DNA of 64,000 nt from Putridiphycobacter sp965230195 (GTDB lineage: Bacteria > Bacteroidota > Bacteroidia > Flavobacteriales_D > Crocinitomicaceae): NCBI GenBank assembly GCA_965230195.1, contig OZ245997.1, positions 930,001 to 994,000 on the forward strand, written 5' to 3'. Shown here one piece after another: positions 33,517 through 43,862 of the stretch (within the stretch, counting starts at the first letter, position 1; each line of letters starts with the position of its first letter). Made by a program: the position numbers and the translations under genes. The notes beneath the pieces are model-generated. The model searched no databases and was not told the DNA's origin. It saw only the letters and a program-made list of their open reading frames with translations.

Positions 33517-35399
33517 TCCGTGTGCTCTCGACTTGACTCCATGTCAAAGGCCGTTGCCTCCGGCGCCTGTGAAGCCAATCTCCGGTCCACCGAGCCTTGG
33601 AGCGCTGCCTTAGCGCCGAGTCGACGACTCGTGGCGCGCGCTTTACAGTGTAACCCATGTGCATCTTGGCCCTTGTCGTGCAGGATCGGGGGCGAATTTG
33701 CCAACGGTCTCTGGAATTCACGGTTGCGTATACTGAATCTGTACGCGTTCCCCGCCTTCAACGACGTCTGCTGAAGGTGCGAACCGACGCACTTGCTCAT
33801 TCAGCAGGGTGGATTCTCGTCTTCAAGACCAGCACAAACCATTCCGTCGTCCCATCTCTCAGTTTCTCAGTGCATGAGCTTCTCCAGGCGGCCCTGGCAG
33901 AACTGGTTGGCCGTCTTTGGGTTACGATGGGAACTGTTCGACGACTGTTCTTGGTGCAGCTTCCCCTTTTCTTCGGTGCATCCACAAACGCACAGGTACC
34001 TGTGGCTCGTGAAACTGTCTTGCCTGCTTAGGGATGGCGATGTCCTCATCCCCATGGAGAGGAATTGCATTGCCTCAGGTACACCACATCCAGCAGGGAA
34101 TACAGCGATCCCGTCAACGTAGTGTCTGTTTCGCCCAAGACGGCGACACAACTCACTGCCGAATGGCCGTCTGGAGCTGTATAGCAGCCTGGTTGGTCTC
34201 CTGAGATGCACCGCAATGCTTGCGTTGCTCACTTTGAGGAGACTGGCACATCGAGACGATCCTTCTTCATGTAAACATTGCTGTTGGTTTCATTGCTGAG
34301 AGCTGTCTGTTTTTTCCAACTGGAAAAGTATCGAGACTACAGAATGGCGTCCTGCACGCACATGTACTGTAAACACTCACACGTGTAACACATCATCATG
34401 TTGTCCTCCAACACTCGCTCCACTCTGCTCTCTGATTTTTCTGGGCGTCCAATAGAAATTGCTACGATGTAACACCGATTCCCTCAACGCGTATCAACAG
34501 GTACAACGATCTCACGCGTGCACGCCGACGCTGCTATCATTTCTATCAGAGCTCCTTCCTCTGCATCTTAAAACTTGTTCAGAACATTTGAGGTCGGCCA
34601 GAACAAAACACCCCATAAAGGTGAAGATTCAGCTGTCTCGGTCGCTGCAACGATACTAGCATGTCCTCTGCCATACAGCCACCACTCCAGAGCTCCACCT
34701 CAGAAAGCACGAGACGATGAATGTGGCATCGAACACTCGCGTGCACATATCACTCTACGATGTGTCCTACCTGGACTGATTCAGAGCAGAACACGAGCAA
34801 GACAACTGCTCCAGAACACAACTGTGTCGCTAACCTGGAAACACGAAAGACTCAGATCTTTCGTAATCTCACTCAAAACAGCGATTCCCTGAGCTCTCTC
34901 TCTTTTTACGCGCTAGCGGACTGCGCTCGGCCAGAAGACTGGATCTGCTGCCATCCGCATTTGTCAGAGTTGCACCTGCCTGCCCGCAGCTCGCCCGTCA
35001 CTCTCTGTGCCCGTCACCCTGCGCAATGCTGCTGGACGAGCGAACGCCGTTGACCGACTGCGCTCTTTCTTTCTCTGAGGGGTCGTGCATGCATCACCGG
35101 CCACTCCGAGTGTCCGAGCACAACGAAGGATGCCTGCAGATCGATGGCAAACGACACTTCGGGGCTTCTGCGAGCGTCCAGCTCCACGGAGAACGACGTC
35201 GACTGAAAGGAATCCGTGCCACGACGCTCCTGTGATCGACTTCTGCGACGAGTCGGCCCCCAACATCCACCCCCGGAGACCAGAGACCTCTCATGTCCGT
35301 GTCCTCTGACCGTTAGGCTGTAACCAAGGCGTCAAAAGGACTTCCCCAGGCTGTAACTGACCTTTTGTCTGTTTTTTGCGCGCGCGTTCTCTGCCGAAG
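33517..35399. other. 1.9 kb without an identifiable gene
   Basis: Both strands carry only scattered short frames. A Cys/His-rich low-complexity feel appears around 34660-34900 on the plus strand, but no domain is recognisable. The segment leads into a visibly GC-richer island from about 34900. The last part may be promoter and leader of the proline-repeat gene. Confidence 0.45.
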
Positions 35400-36862
35400 A
35401 TGGACTGCGAGACCACGACGCCATGTGCCAACGACCCCAAATATACGTTCCCCGGCAAAGAGTAAGTGTTCTCCGTCCTCCTCCTCCGTCGCCGCCATGC
35501 GTTACGGCTTCTGAGCCATGCTCTGGCTTTCTCGCGCTATCCCCTTCCGCGAGAGCTTTTCCGACTGTCGGGACGCCGAAAGCCGGAGAAGAGCTAGTGG
35601 CCATCCGGCCGCGCAGCATGCGGCTCTTCGCGCGTTTCTCCGTCATGCGTGCTGACGCGGCCTACAGACACGTCGCTCTGCATGACGGAGACTAACCTTT
35701 TCTGTGCTCTGTAGGTTCTCAGAGATAACCCTGCGGGAGGTTAGGGGGAAGTACCCCCCTAGGGGGTTCGAGGGGCTGGATGATGCCGCAAGGCAGGAGT
35801 TATTCTGGGCGCTCAAAGCCCAGTCGACGGCGCAGATGGCGCCTAACAATGAGCCCCCTGTCCGGTTTGGACCACCCGGTGGCCAAACCGGACAGGACAC
35901 GACAATGACGAGGCGCCCCCGTCGAGTTTCCGCCACGGAACGACAACGGCGCCTCGCTTCCGGCCAAGGCATCCCGGAGGTAAGTCCACATCCACACACA
36001 TGACTCGACTCCTTACGCTTGTTCTGGCTGGCAGGGCAATCATCCACCGCCATCTGCGCCGCAGGATCCAAGACCAGCACCGCAGCAATCCGAGCAACAG
36101 GCTCCGCCGCACCAATGTCCTCCGCCGCCGGCATCCGCGCACCAGGCGCAGCCGCTTTTTCCTCCGCGGCAATGCATGTACTCCTCGCCGTCGCCCTACC
36201 CTGTCTGGCCAGACGAGCTCTTGCCGACGGCGCCGGTATACGCGCACCAGGCGCAGCCGCTTTTTCCTCCGCGGCAATGCATGTACTCCTCGCCGTCGCC
36301 CTACCCTGTTTGGCCGGATGAGCTCTTGCCGGCGGCGCCGGTATACGCGCAACAGGCGCAGCCGCTTTTTCCTCCGCGGCAATGCATGTACTCCTCGCCG
36401 TCGCCCTACCCTGTTTGGCCGGATGAGCTCTTGCCGGCGGCGCCGGTATACGCGCAACAGGCGCAGCCGCTTTTTCCTTCGCGGCCACACATGTACTCCT
36501 CGCCTTCGCCCTACCCAGTCTGGCCGGATGAGCTCTTGCCGGCGGGGCAGGTATACGCGCAACAGGCGCAGCCGCTTTTTCCTTCGCGGCCACACATGTA
36601 CTCCTCGCCTTCGCCCTACCCAGTCTGGCCGGATGAGCTCTTGCCGGCGGGTCAGGTATACGCGCAACAGGCGCAGCCGCTTTTTCCTCAGCGGCCATAC
36701 ATGTACTCGTCGCCATCGCCTTACCCAGTCTGGCCGGATGAGCTCCTACCGGCGGCGACGGCATCCGCGCAACAGGCGCAGCCGCTTTTTCCTCAGCGGC
36801 CATACATGTACTCGTCGCCATCGCCTTACCCAGTCTGGCCGGATGAGCCCTCTTTCTGTTGA
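35400..36862 (+). CDS. Proline-rich protein with 35-residue tandem repeats, unknown function
   Basis: Three exons: 35400-35461, 35715-35979 and 36035-36862, giving 384 residues with frame kept throughout. Both introns start GTAAGT. The first is 253 nt, with ACTAAC just before the 3' site, unlike the tiny introns elsewhere in the window. The N-terminal part reads FSEITLREVRGKYPPRGFEG, LDDAARQELFWALKAQ and a basic TRRPRRVSATERQRRL. It is followed by a Pro/Gln-rich linker. From 36176 a 35-residue unit (MYSSPSPYPVWPDELLPAAP, then VYAQQAQPLFPPRQC) repeats about six and a half times. No known domain is recognised. The repeat resembles structural or adhesive low-complexity proteins. The DNA is GC-richer than its surroundings. 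Confidence 0.65.
36130..36862. repeat. 105-bp coding tandem repeat
   Basis: Unit starts (ATGTACTC) fall at 36176, 36281, 36386, 36491, 36596, 36701 and 36806, exactly 105 bp apart. A partial copy lies upstream at about 36130-36175. Copies differ by a few substitutions and cluster in neighbouring pairs (for example those at 36491 and 36596, and 36701 and 36806), a sign of recent stepwise duplication. Because 105 is divisible by three, several other frames also stay open. Confidence 0.97.
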
Positions 36863-36919
36863 GTTTTTTTTATTCGTGGGGATGGCAAAAGTTAAAAAGG
36901 AAAAAATTTTTTTTTGCTT

Positions 36920-37050
36920 TTTTCGGTGGAGTTAGAGCTCCGCTTGCTGCCAGCTGTTTTCTTTTGGGGGACTGGAAAAAGAAAAAAGAAAAAAAAATTC
37001 TCAGTTTTTTCTGTGGAGTTAGAGCTCCGCTCGCTGCCAGCTGTTTTCTG
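36920..37050. repeat. Two copies of a ~37-bp direct repeat with A/T-rich spacers
   Basis: GTGGAGTTAGAGCTCCGCT is followed by GCTGCCAGCTGTTTTCT at about 36926-36962 and again at about 37013-37049. The spacer is rich in A and T runs. The two copies immediately follow the stop codon of the proline-repeat gene, so they may be in its 3' untranslated region. Confidence 0.9.
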
Positions 37051-37580
37051 TTTTTTACCTCTCAGAGCGTCCCTCGACAGTCATTTTTGGTATCGTGCAC
37101 GGGACTGCATTGGCTATTCCTCATGTGTGCACTTTACTGGGATCTGGATCGTTTGAGGGGCCAGACTTAGACACAGACGTTCTGTTTTCCTTTTGTTTCT
37201 TAGCTGCTGCACGGCTGTTTTTTTTTGTGCTAGTGGCACTCATGGCTGGGAGATCGCCTTTGATTCTGTTCATATTAGTGATAAATGTGGCCCGACATGT
37301 TTTTGAGCTGCTGTGGTTCATTAAACAGTGGTACATGGCTTTACTGTCCGGCGCTGGGGTACATTTGTGTAGCCATTTCTGTTTTCTGCGGTGGATGGTT
37401 TTCATGTGTTCAGTTCTGGAGAGAAGGCGGCCTGTCGGATGGACTGGATCTTAGTTCTGGAGCACTGGACTTCGAGGTGGAGGTGGTGGATGGCGTGCTG
37501 GACTATATTCTTTCTGTTGTCTGGGATAAGCAGATAGATGATCTGTTTATGCCTGGGGTGGACTGGTCTTTTGTGTAGAG
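37051..37580. other. 0.5 kb T-rich stretch between repeat arrays
   Basis: Plus-strand frames give hydrophobic pieces (FFVLVALMAGRSPLILFILV) that run towards the minisatellite (ALDFEVEVVDGVLDYILSVV). They could be read as a small membrane protein, but no start, splice pattern or family supports this. Confidence 0.3.
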
Positions 37581-37880
37581 GATGTCGAGGTGTCCGGTTC
37601 GCTGGAGGTGGATGTCGAGGTGTCCGGTTCGCTGGAGGTGGATGTCGAGGTGTCCGGTTCGCTGGAGGTGGATGTCGAGGTGTCCGGTTCGCTGGAGGTG
37701 GATGTCGAGGTGTCCGGTTCGCTGGAGGTGGATGTCGAGGTGTCCGGTTCGCTGGAGGTGGATGTCGAGGTGTCCGGTTCGCTGGAGGTGGATGTCGAGG
37801 TGTCCGGTTCGCTGGAGGTGGATGTCGAGGTGTCCGGTTCGCTGGAGGTGGATGTCGAGGTGTCCGGTTCTCTGGGAGGG
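37581..37880. repeat. 30-bp minisatellite, 10 units
   Basis: The unit GATGTCGAGG-TGTCCGGTTC-GCTGGAGGTG repeats nine times without change, and a tenth time with changes at its end. All frames lack stops within the array. Plus-strand readings include a DVEVSGSLEV decapeptide and minus-strand readings a DIHLQRTGHL decapeptide. Near-perfect identity of the units points to recent expansion or gene conversion. Confidence 0.98.
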
Positions 37881-37899
37881 GACTTGGGAAGAGTGATGG

Positions 37900-40330
37900 A
37901 TATGGTTCTCCAACAATGGCCAGAGAGCATCACAGTATTCAGTTGTATGGCATGGTAGATGACATGCTGAATCTCTATGTGGATCAGAAACTAATGAGGT
38001 GCCTTCTCTGCAGGGTGGTGGGTGCAACAACGATTTGGTTTCCTGGAATACCAACATGAAACTGAATTAGCTCTACAAGGCATGCTGAAAACGAAGAAGT
38101 TTGCAGAACCAGATGGATATGATGATAATCGGCCAGACAGCTGTCATGTGGAACATCAAGGTACAGTGTCCCCCTTATGATCATTGGATGCTTAGATTTG
38201 TTATCAGACATGAAGGGATTGGATCATCATGTTCAGGCATCCTGAAGGAAAGATTTCCAGAAAGATATCATCAGCAATCGAACGTCGCCATCCGACATCA
38301 TAAAGAGAATTCATGAGACAGAGCCGGAGATACTGAGAGCAATAACCATTCCAGAAATGCGACAAGACTGAAGACATCTCTATCGAAGGACACAATTTGG
38401 TTTTCGCGACGACAGATCCGTCTTCATAATCCATTCTGCAAAGCTTGTGGACATCTTACATGATGTTCCCAGTACACCAGGGAATCTAAGGTTCCCAAAA
38501 GGTCCTTTCACTTTACATTTCGTGCTGAGTGGTGCTCTGTTCTGTAGAAAAGTTCATTGTCCGAAAAAAGATAACATGTCGAGAAGAGCATGCAAGAAGA
38601 CCACAGTTTCCATCATGCGTGAGCTCAGTTGAATCTACTGCGAAGTCTACATGAGCTGGGTCGAATCAGCTGGAAAGTCTACATGAGCTCGGTTGAATCA
38701 GTTTCGGAAGATTGAATTCGTCTGACCAAGGAGCCCTTTGATGCGTACGTCAGCTTATCGCATCCTGCACTCGCCAACACATTCCTCAAGGTAATCTGCA
38801 GATGCCTCATGCTCCTTCCTGTACACTTGATTTGACAGGCATTTGAAGAGACAGTGTCGAAGGAAGTGGCAGCAGTGGCCTGGATGCAATGACAGAGGCG
38901 ATTTGGTCAAGAGAAGACAGTTTGGATCGAGCCTTTTCTACGAGGCTTTGATCTATCGTCTCGTGAGAAGTGATGGATTCGGCAACAGATTCATCAATCA
39001 TGACGACGGAAGACATGATTGCTGGATGACAGTGAAATCCTGGATCTCGCGGTGCTATGGCATTGAGTGTTCTCTGGCGTCTGGACTGGAGTAAAGAAGA
39101 AGACTCAGATCACAGACAACGACTGCCAAAGCCACCCTGGATTGAAGAGAGATGTATCTTGTCTCGCCTGGATTCATGCACTCGGACAACGATGATGGTA
39201 CAACCAAAGGCCGTTGATCGCATCCCAGGAGACTGGATACGCCAGGAAGAAAGCTGGAGTGCATTCTTTGCCAAGAGTTGATAAGATGCCCTGGATCAGA
39301 TTTTCGAGGCATTGGAACTCTGAACTCTAGAGTTTCGAAGAAATGCACAGGCCACCCGAGCTGTAAGATCATCAGAATAAAGGAGCCTTGTTGATGGCCA
39401 AGTCAGCTAACTGTTTTTCGAATTGGTCACTCTGGCAGTGGCCTGAAAGCTGCACGAAACCAAAAGATCAGCCCCTGGTCTCGACGAAGATTCCTTTTGT
39501 TCATTCCAGGTATGTCTCTCTCTCTGTCTCCTATGCACCAGATGAGCCTGCATCTCACAGAATCAATGTGGAGTTGAAGAGGAGGACGCATGGGGCATGG
39601 ACACTCGATGAGATCAATCAAGATCTCAAACAATCACTGCCACACCTTTAGTGCTTGCTTCTTCGAGAAGAGGCAATTTTTCCCTCCGAAAAACGAAGAA
39701 CTCGACAAGAAATGAGATGCATCCAATCTGGCAAAGGAAGACGTGGTTCAGACGAACATTTGAGGTAATTCCTTCAGCCAGTTTGCCCAGTCAAAGACCA
39801 CCTGTTGCAGACGAAGCGTGGATATTGGCTATCACAGTTGCGGAGAAGCATGAGTGGCTGTGCTGCATCAGATTCCTTCGGAGCACTGCTATTGGATCTG
39901 TCAGAGACGTGTGCCCGGGAATGCTGACAAGCTGGATGTCCGAGTTAGCCCGAATGCGGCTCCTCTTTCCGAAGACTCGACAGAAGCTGCCGCTGCATCC
40001 TCCGATGACAGAACAAGACTCCAGGAGGATCAAAAGAGTGACAACCGCCCTTCCACAGGGCAGAAGAGGACGAATTGGTGGTCTTCCTCGACCATGACTT
40101 GGAGAGGCGCCACTCGACAACACGAGCACTGCACTGACATGTCTCATCAGGTAGAGAATGTCACATCTGCTCTTGTGCTCAAGGATGCAGTGTCATCAGG
40201 ATGAGATGAAGAAGACGTGTCAGAAGGAGAGATAGACTCCTGGTAGATGTCTTCCAGAAGAGGCACTCACTTCCTCTTCATCTCACTGACAGAATCGTGA
40301 ACGGACCAGCTGACAGAGTTTGAAGAGAAC
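37900..40330 (+). pseudogene. Exon-like fragments with no identifiable gene
   Basis: Several stretches look coding and can be flanked by GT/AG sites: WWVQQRFGFLEYQHETELAL (about 38020-38080), KFAEPDGYDDNRPDSCHVEH (about 38098), ETEPEILRAITIPEMRQD (about 38310), EDISIEGHNLVFATTDPSS (about 38370), LDAMTEAIWSREDSLDRAFS (about 38883), HGAWTLDEINQDLKQSLPHL (about 39590), and DEDELVVFLDHD-like LVVFLDHDLERRH (about 40075). I could not link them into one protein or name a family. This could be a fast-evolving gene, a decayed one, or a mobile-element remnant. Strand is mainly plus by fragment quality. Confidence 0.3.
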
Positions 40331-40597
40331 AACACGGCAAAGGCGGCAACTGGACACCTGCAGAGAGAAGAGCCACCAGCTGCGGGAGGCGGAAAGCAGA
40401 ATGGCTTCTGGTGAGGCAGTCAGTGCCGACGTTCGAGAAGCCCACGAGCAGTCTTGGATCACTTACCTTGCACTGATCCACCCCACCCCAGGCAGCGGCA
40501 GCCGCATCAGGGAGGATGGTTGGGCGACAGGGAGAGCAGAGACCATGACATTGGGCAGCCACGTGATTCGGTCGATGCCCACAGGTAAGCGTCCTTT

Positions 40598-41790
40598 GGA
40601 TCGGCATCCAGGGCCGTCTCTTCTGTCCCTTTTCTCTCTCTTTCTCCCTTGGATGCCCGTCTTCTTCGATCTGGGCAACGGAATCGGCCTTTGTATTTCT
40701 TCCTGTGTGCCTGTGTATTGTCTTTTTGTGTGCCTGGCAGTTGTCATTGCTTTCCTTGTCTGTTTTTCTGCTCTGTGATTGTGTTTACCTTTCTTGTGCC
40801 TGTCGCCGATTCCGTTGTCCCCTATTGCATGTCTTTTTATCTTTTCTTTCTTTGTTGTTTTCTCTTGAACTGTGTTCTTTAAGTGCCATTGCGATGTTCA
40901 TCCTGTCCTGTTCTTTCTGTTTTCTGTTTTCTGTTTTCTGTTTACGTTTCCTTGCTTTCCTTGCTTTCTTGATTCGCTGTGTGTGCTGGGTCCCTTTTTG
41001 GACCTCTTGTTTGCATGTCCTCGCAGCGCGCCGGGTCCATAGGACGATTCCAGGGATATTCGCCAATCACACTGGGAATTCTCACCCTTCCCAGGGCTGC
41101 TTTTCGGGAGAGGTCACTGGTACCTCTGCCAGGTTGCATCGAGCGGCGCCGCTAGCCAAAGGTGTGTTCTCATGTCACTAAATGTCACATCTAACTCTGT
41201 CTTTACAGATGGGGTTTAACAGTACTTTCCAAGGTGAGAGTTACAGACAATGTTCCCCTTTACAACATTGACTATAGAGGTAATCCAATTTACTGATCTC
41301 TGTTTGCATTTGGCTGAGTAGATTTTCTTAGGGGGATGCATGGCATGCAAGAACCAGAAAAGGATCAGCCTAAACATCCGCGAGGGAGTGTCGCTAATTC
41401 AGAGCGTGGCTTGATCTCCCTCCGGTGATGGCTTTCAGATCGGCGGCACCCAGGCCGTCTTTCTATTTCCTTTTTCGTTTCGCTCTCTCTCCCTGGATGC
41501 CAGTTTTCCTCTTCTTGGCCAACGGAACCTCTGTTTCCTTTCTGACGTGTGACCATCTCCTTGTTTGCTGTATTGCTTTCTGTGTTTCTTCCTTACTTTA
41601 CAGCATTCCTGCTTTGTCTGTACACTTGTCTGTTTTAATTTTTGAGTTTGTATGAAGACCTTTTATTTCTTTCTGTGTCTGTCCGCGGCCTTCATTTTTG
41701 CTCCTGTGAGTTTTCATTTTGTGTCTGTTTTTTATTTTTGGTCCCTTTTTGGACACTTAACTGCATGTCCGCGCAGCGCGCCGGATCTGA
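40598..41790. repeat. Duplicated T-rich segment (about 40598-41040 and 41434-41790)
   Basis: The two copies share a head (GATCGGC..CC..G..CCGTCT), a pyrimidine-rich body containing CCCTTGGATGCC / CCCTGGATGCC, and a tail GTCCCTTTTTGGAC..CATGTCC.CGCAGCGCGCCGG. The first copy is about 90 bp longer. They lie in the same orientation, separated by about 390 bp. Boundaries were judged by eye. Confidence 0.8.
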
Positions 41791-42160
41791 AAGCCCCTGG
41801 AGATGGTCGGCCCACTCGCACCCTCAAAACTCTCCCACACTGCCCGAGCGGATAGATCCTATCATGCATGCCAATGGCACAATCCTCCGTTGCAGTTCGT
41901 CGACCATGTCTCATCAAGTAACCCGCTCTCTTCTCTCTCAATCTCTGTTGCTAATCTCATGCCACAGGAGCGATGACTCATGCCTCCAACAAAGATGTCT
42001 GAAGGACCTTGATTCGAAGTCTGCACACGAGTGACTGTTTGAACTCTTTCCTGGCTTTCAGATTCTTTTACCTCTTTTGATTTTCTTAGCAAAAAGAGAA
42101 AGGCATTCTCTACTGGTGAACAGCCAGTTGCCACTGCTGTGTTTTCCCTAGTCTGTCAGC

Positions 42161-42234
42161 GAGCGATCTCAGGAGTTTTGGTCTCCTGCCAGAGAGTGAG
42201 CGATCTCAGGAGTTTTGGTCTCCTGCCAGAGAGT
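42161..42234. repeat. 37-bp tandem duplication
   Basis: GAGCGATCTCAGGAGTTTTG followed by GTCTCCTGCCAGAGAGT occurs twice in perfect tandem. Confidence 0.97.
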
Positions 42235-42259
42235 GATCTTGTTTTTTTGAGAACACATG

Positions 42260-42297
42260 GTTCAATGTTCAATGTTCAATGTTCACTGTTCAATGTT
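42260..42297. repeat. Short TTCAATG tandem array
   Basis: TTCAATG or TTCACTG repeats five times just upstream of the STK19 gene. Confidence 0.9.
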
Positions 42298-42454
42298 TGG
42301 CATTTTCCATTTCTGAGCTTTTTACATTCTCAGTCTTCTTTTCTCGCGTTCTCTGACTACGCACGTTATTGGCCCAATTCGGCTGTTGACTTTGTTACAT
42401 GACTAAAGACTGTTTTAACAGGCTCCCTAGTTATCCGGGTCCACTAAGAACGCG

Positions 42455-43229
42455 ATGAATGATCACCCAAATGTGCCGACAGATACCTACTTCGCCCTCG
42501 AATTGCTCACCGAAGAATGTGCGATTCTCGAATATGCCTCGGTGATGCTGAAGACGCAGATCTATACATTGGTGCCGAACAGAACGACTGTGGAAGCGGA
42601 GCTCGATGCTCTGAGACAGTCCGGCAAGATTCGCCTGTTTCAGCTGCCGACCAACCGAAATGACGTCGCCATTCTCCTCAGCACCGAACACGACGCAGAC
42701 ATCACCTCCATTGCTCACAGCCGTTCACCTCGCGAATCCCAAATCCTCCTAAAGTCAGCAAGATCGCACCCCCTGTCGACGTGATCGGATCTCTCCTGGG
42801 CTTAGATTCAAAGAAGCCATTCTCGACAAGACCCGCGATCCTCTTCTCTCGCAAGAGCAGCTGTTTGAGGCAATGGAAGTGACGGGCGATTCGGAGAGGG
42901 AGTTGGAAGCCGTTCGTGTGTTGCATTCTCTGGGATTCATCACAGATGACGTGCGACCTGGCGGCGGCCGTTCGAACAGCATGCATATCTGGTCACCACG
43001 CCTCGGCTTCTTCGTGACGAGTCTGATCGAGGGACGCAAAGAAATGCTGAGAATGTTCCAGCGAAAGAAATATCGCGAGATCAAAGAGTCGCGACTCTTC
43101 GAATGCGAACTGCGAAAATCGAGACTCGGTATCAAATACCATCTGCGTGACCTCATGGGACTCGGACTCCTGGACGAGAAATCCACACAGGCCGGAAAAT
43201 TTTACACACTTGTCACTAAGCACGATTAG
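42455..43229 (+). CDS. STK19: STK19 homologue (winged-helix protein)
   Basis: Human STK19 is a winged-helix DNA-binding factor acting in transcription-coupled repair. ATG 42455 begins MNDHPNVPTDTYFALELLTE. The first exon ends SRSPRESQILL, and a 52-nt intron joins to KFKEAILDKTRDPLLSQEQL. The C-terminal third follows the family closely: FVTSLIEGRKEMLRMFQRKK, YREIKESRLF, then RLGIKYHLRDLMGLGLLDEK, like human 'VKGRQAVL..VRKAKYREL' and 'RLGLTYHVHDLIG'. The stop TAG (43227-43229) overlaps the stop codon of the convergent SENP8 gene. The kinase activity once claimed for the family has no visible kinase motif here. Confidence 0.8.
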
Positions 43230-43852
43230 CTTCGTTTGCTTTCGATGATGTCGAGTAGCTCTTTGCGAAAATGTATGATGCTCAAGGGGGTCACACATTT
43301 CAGAATCTTCAATCGGGACGCACTCCACTGAGTGAGATCTGTGGCGAGGATCTGTGCGAATTTGAGTAGATAGAGGGCACAGTCGGAGCCGTTTGTCTGT
43401 TGCGGGACGAGGGGAGCAACAAACTTCATGGATCCCTCCGTGGACAACACGACATGCAGCTTCTTTGCCGTATCTCTTGCCGGCTCGTTGTTTACGCCGC
43501 CATACGAATCCAGGTGCACAAACATACATTCCTGTCGCACCCAGATGAGCAAACTCCAGTGCGTTCCGCCTTCGGCCTGGGTCACATTTGGATTATCATT
43601 CACCGCCATAAAAATGACATCACACTGCTTGAGCTTTAACGGTCGGACGAAGCAGACGTCCACGTCTTCCACAGTCCCATTCCTCAGCAGAAAGGCGGCG
43701 GCGCCCGGGAGAAACCGAAGAGATGCATTCGGCACGACTTCATGTGTGAGGTATTCAAAGTAGAAGGCCACGAGTTGATCATTGAGCCAATATGGCCCCT
43801 TTAACAGATCCACATCTGTTTGACGAAGCAGAACGTCGTGGAAGGAAATCAT
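43226..43852 (-). CDS. SENP8: NEDD8-specific protease (SENP8/NEDP1, C48 family)
   Basis: NEDP1 processes the NEDD8 precursor and removes NEDD8 from targets. It is a single exon of 208 residues from ATG 43852 (MISFHDVLLRQTDVDLLKGP, WLNDQLVAFYFEYL), the usual length. The catalytic residues are in place: His in GGTHWSLLIW, Asp in HLDSYGG, and Gln with Cys in VPQQTNGSDCALYLL. The opening 'SY.D.LLRQSDV.LL....WLND' distinguishes it from SUMO proteases. An in-frame GTG nine bases upstream is unlikely to be the start. Its last three bases overlap STK19, and its start is 10 bp from the divergent frame at 43863. Confidence 0.93.
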   Translation of the reverse strand: MISFHDVLLRQTDVDLLKGPYWLNDQLVAFYFEYLTHEVVPNASLRFLPGAAAFLLRNGTVEDVDVCFVRPLKLKQCDVIFMAVNDNPNVTQAEGGTHWSLLIWVRQECMFVHLDSYGGVNNEPARDTAKKLHVVLSTEGSMKFVAPLVPQQTNGSDCALYLLKFAQILATDLTQWSASRLKILKCVTPLSIIHFRKELLDIIESKRS

Positions 43853-43862
43853 CGAATGCACA

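Larger units (their letters stand above)
40331..42454. other. T-rich 2.1 kb with duplicated segments, no gene seen
   Basis: Long pyrimidine-rich tracts make plus-strand frames read as hydrophobic (Phe/Leu/Cys) and minus frames as basic. These are composition artefacts rather than genes. The stretch contains the duplicated segment, the 37-bp tandem and the TTCAATG array listed separately. STK19 begins at its right edge. Confidence 0.5.

Noticed and set aside
35643..36821. Long minus-strand frame of 392 codons over the 105-bp repeat
   Set aside because: The repeat length is a multiple of three and lacks stops in several frames. The plus strand has a start, two good introns and a proline-rich product, so the minus frame is a shadow.
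36000..36935. Second plus-strand frame of 311 codons (Arg/Cys-rich repeats)
   Set aside because: It overlaps the proline-repeat exon in another frame and has no upstream exon joining to it.
37581..37880. CRISPR-like array
   Set aside because: The 30-bp units are contiguous with no unique spacers, and the DNA is clearly eukaryotic nuclear.
37503..38059. Six overlapping repeat-encoded proteins over the 30-bp array
   Set aside because: All are consequences of one stop-free 30-bp unit. No frame has independent support.
40649..41181. Hydrophobic Phe/Leu/Cys-rich proteins in the T-rich stretch
   Set aside because: They are produced by pyrimidine tracts; no family, splice pattern or start context supports them.
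33500..42450. Retrotransposon or DNA transposon
   Set aside because: No reverse transcriptase, integrase or transposase motif was found on either strand. The duplicated segment is too divergent in length to be called LTRs.
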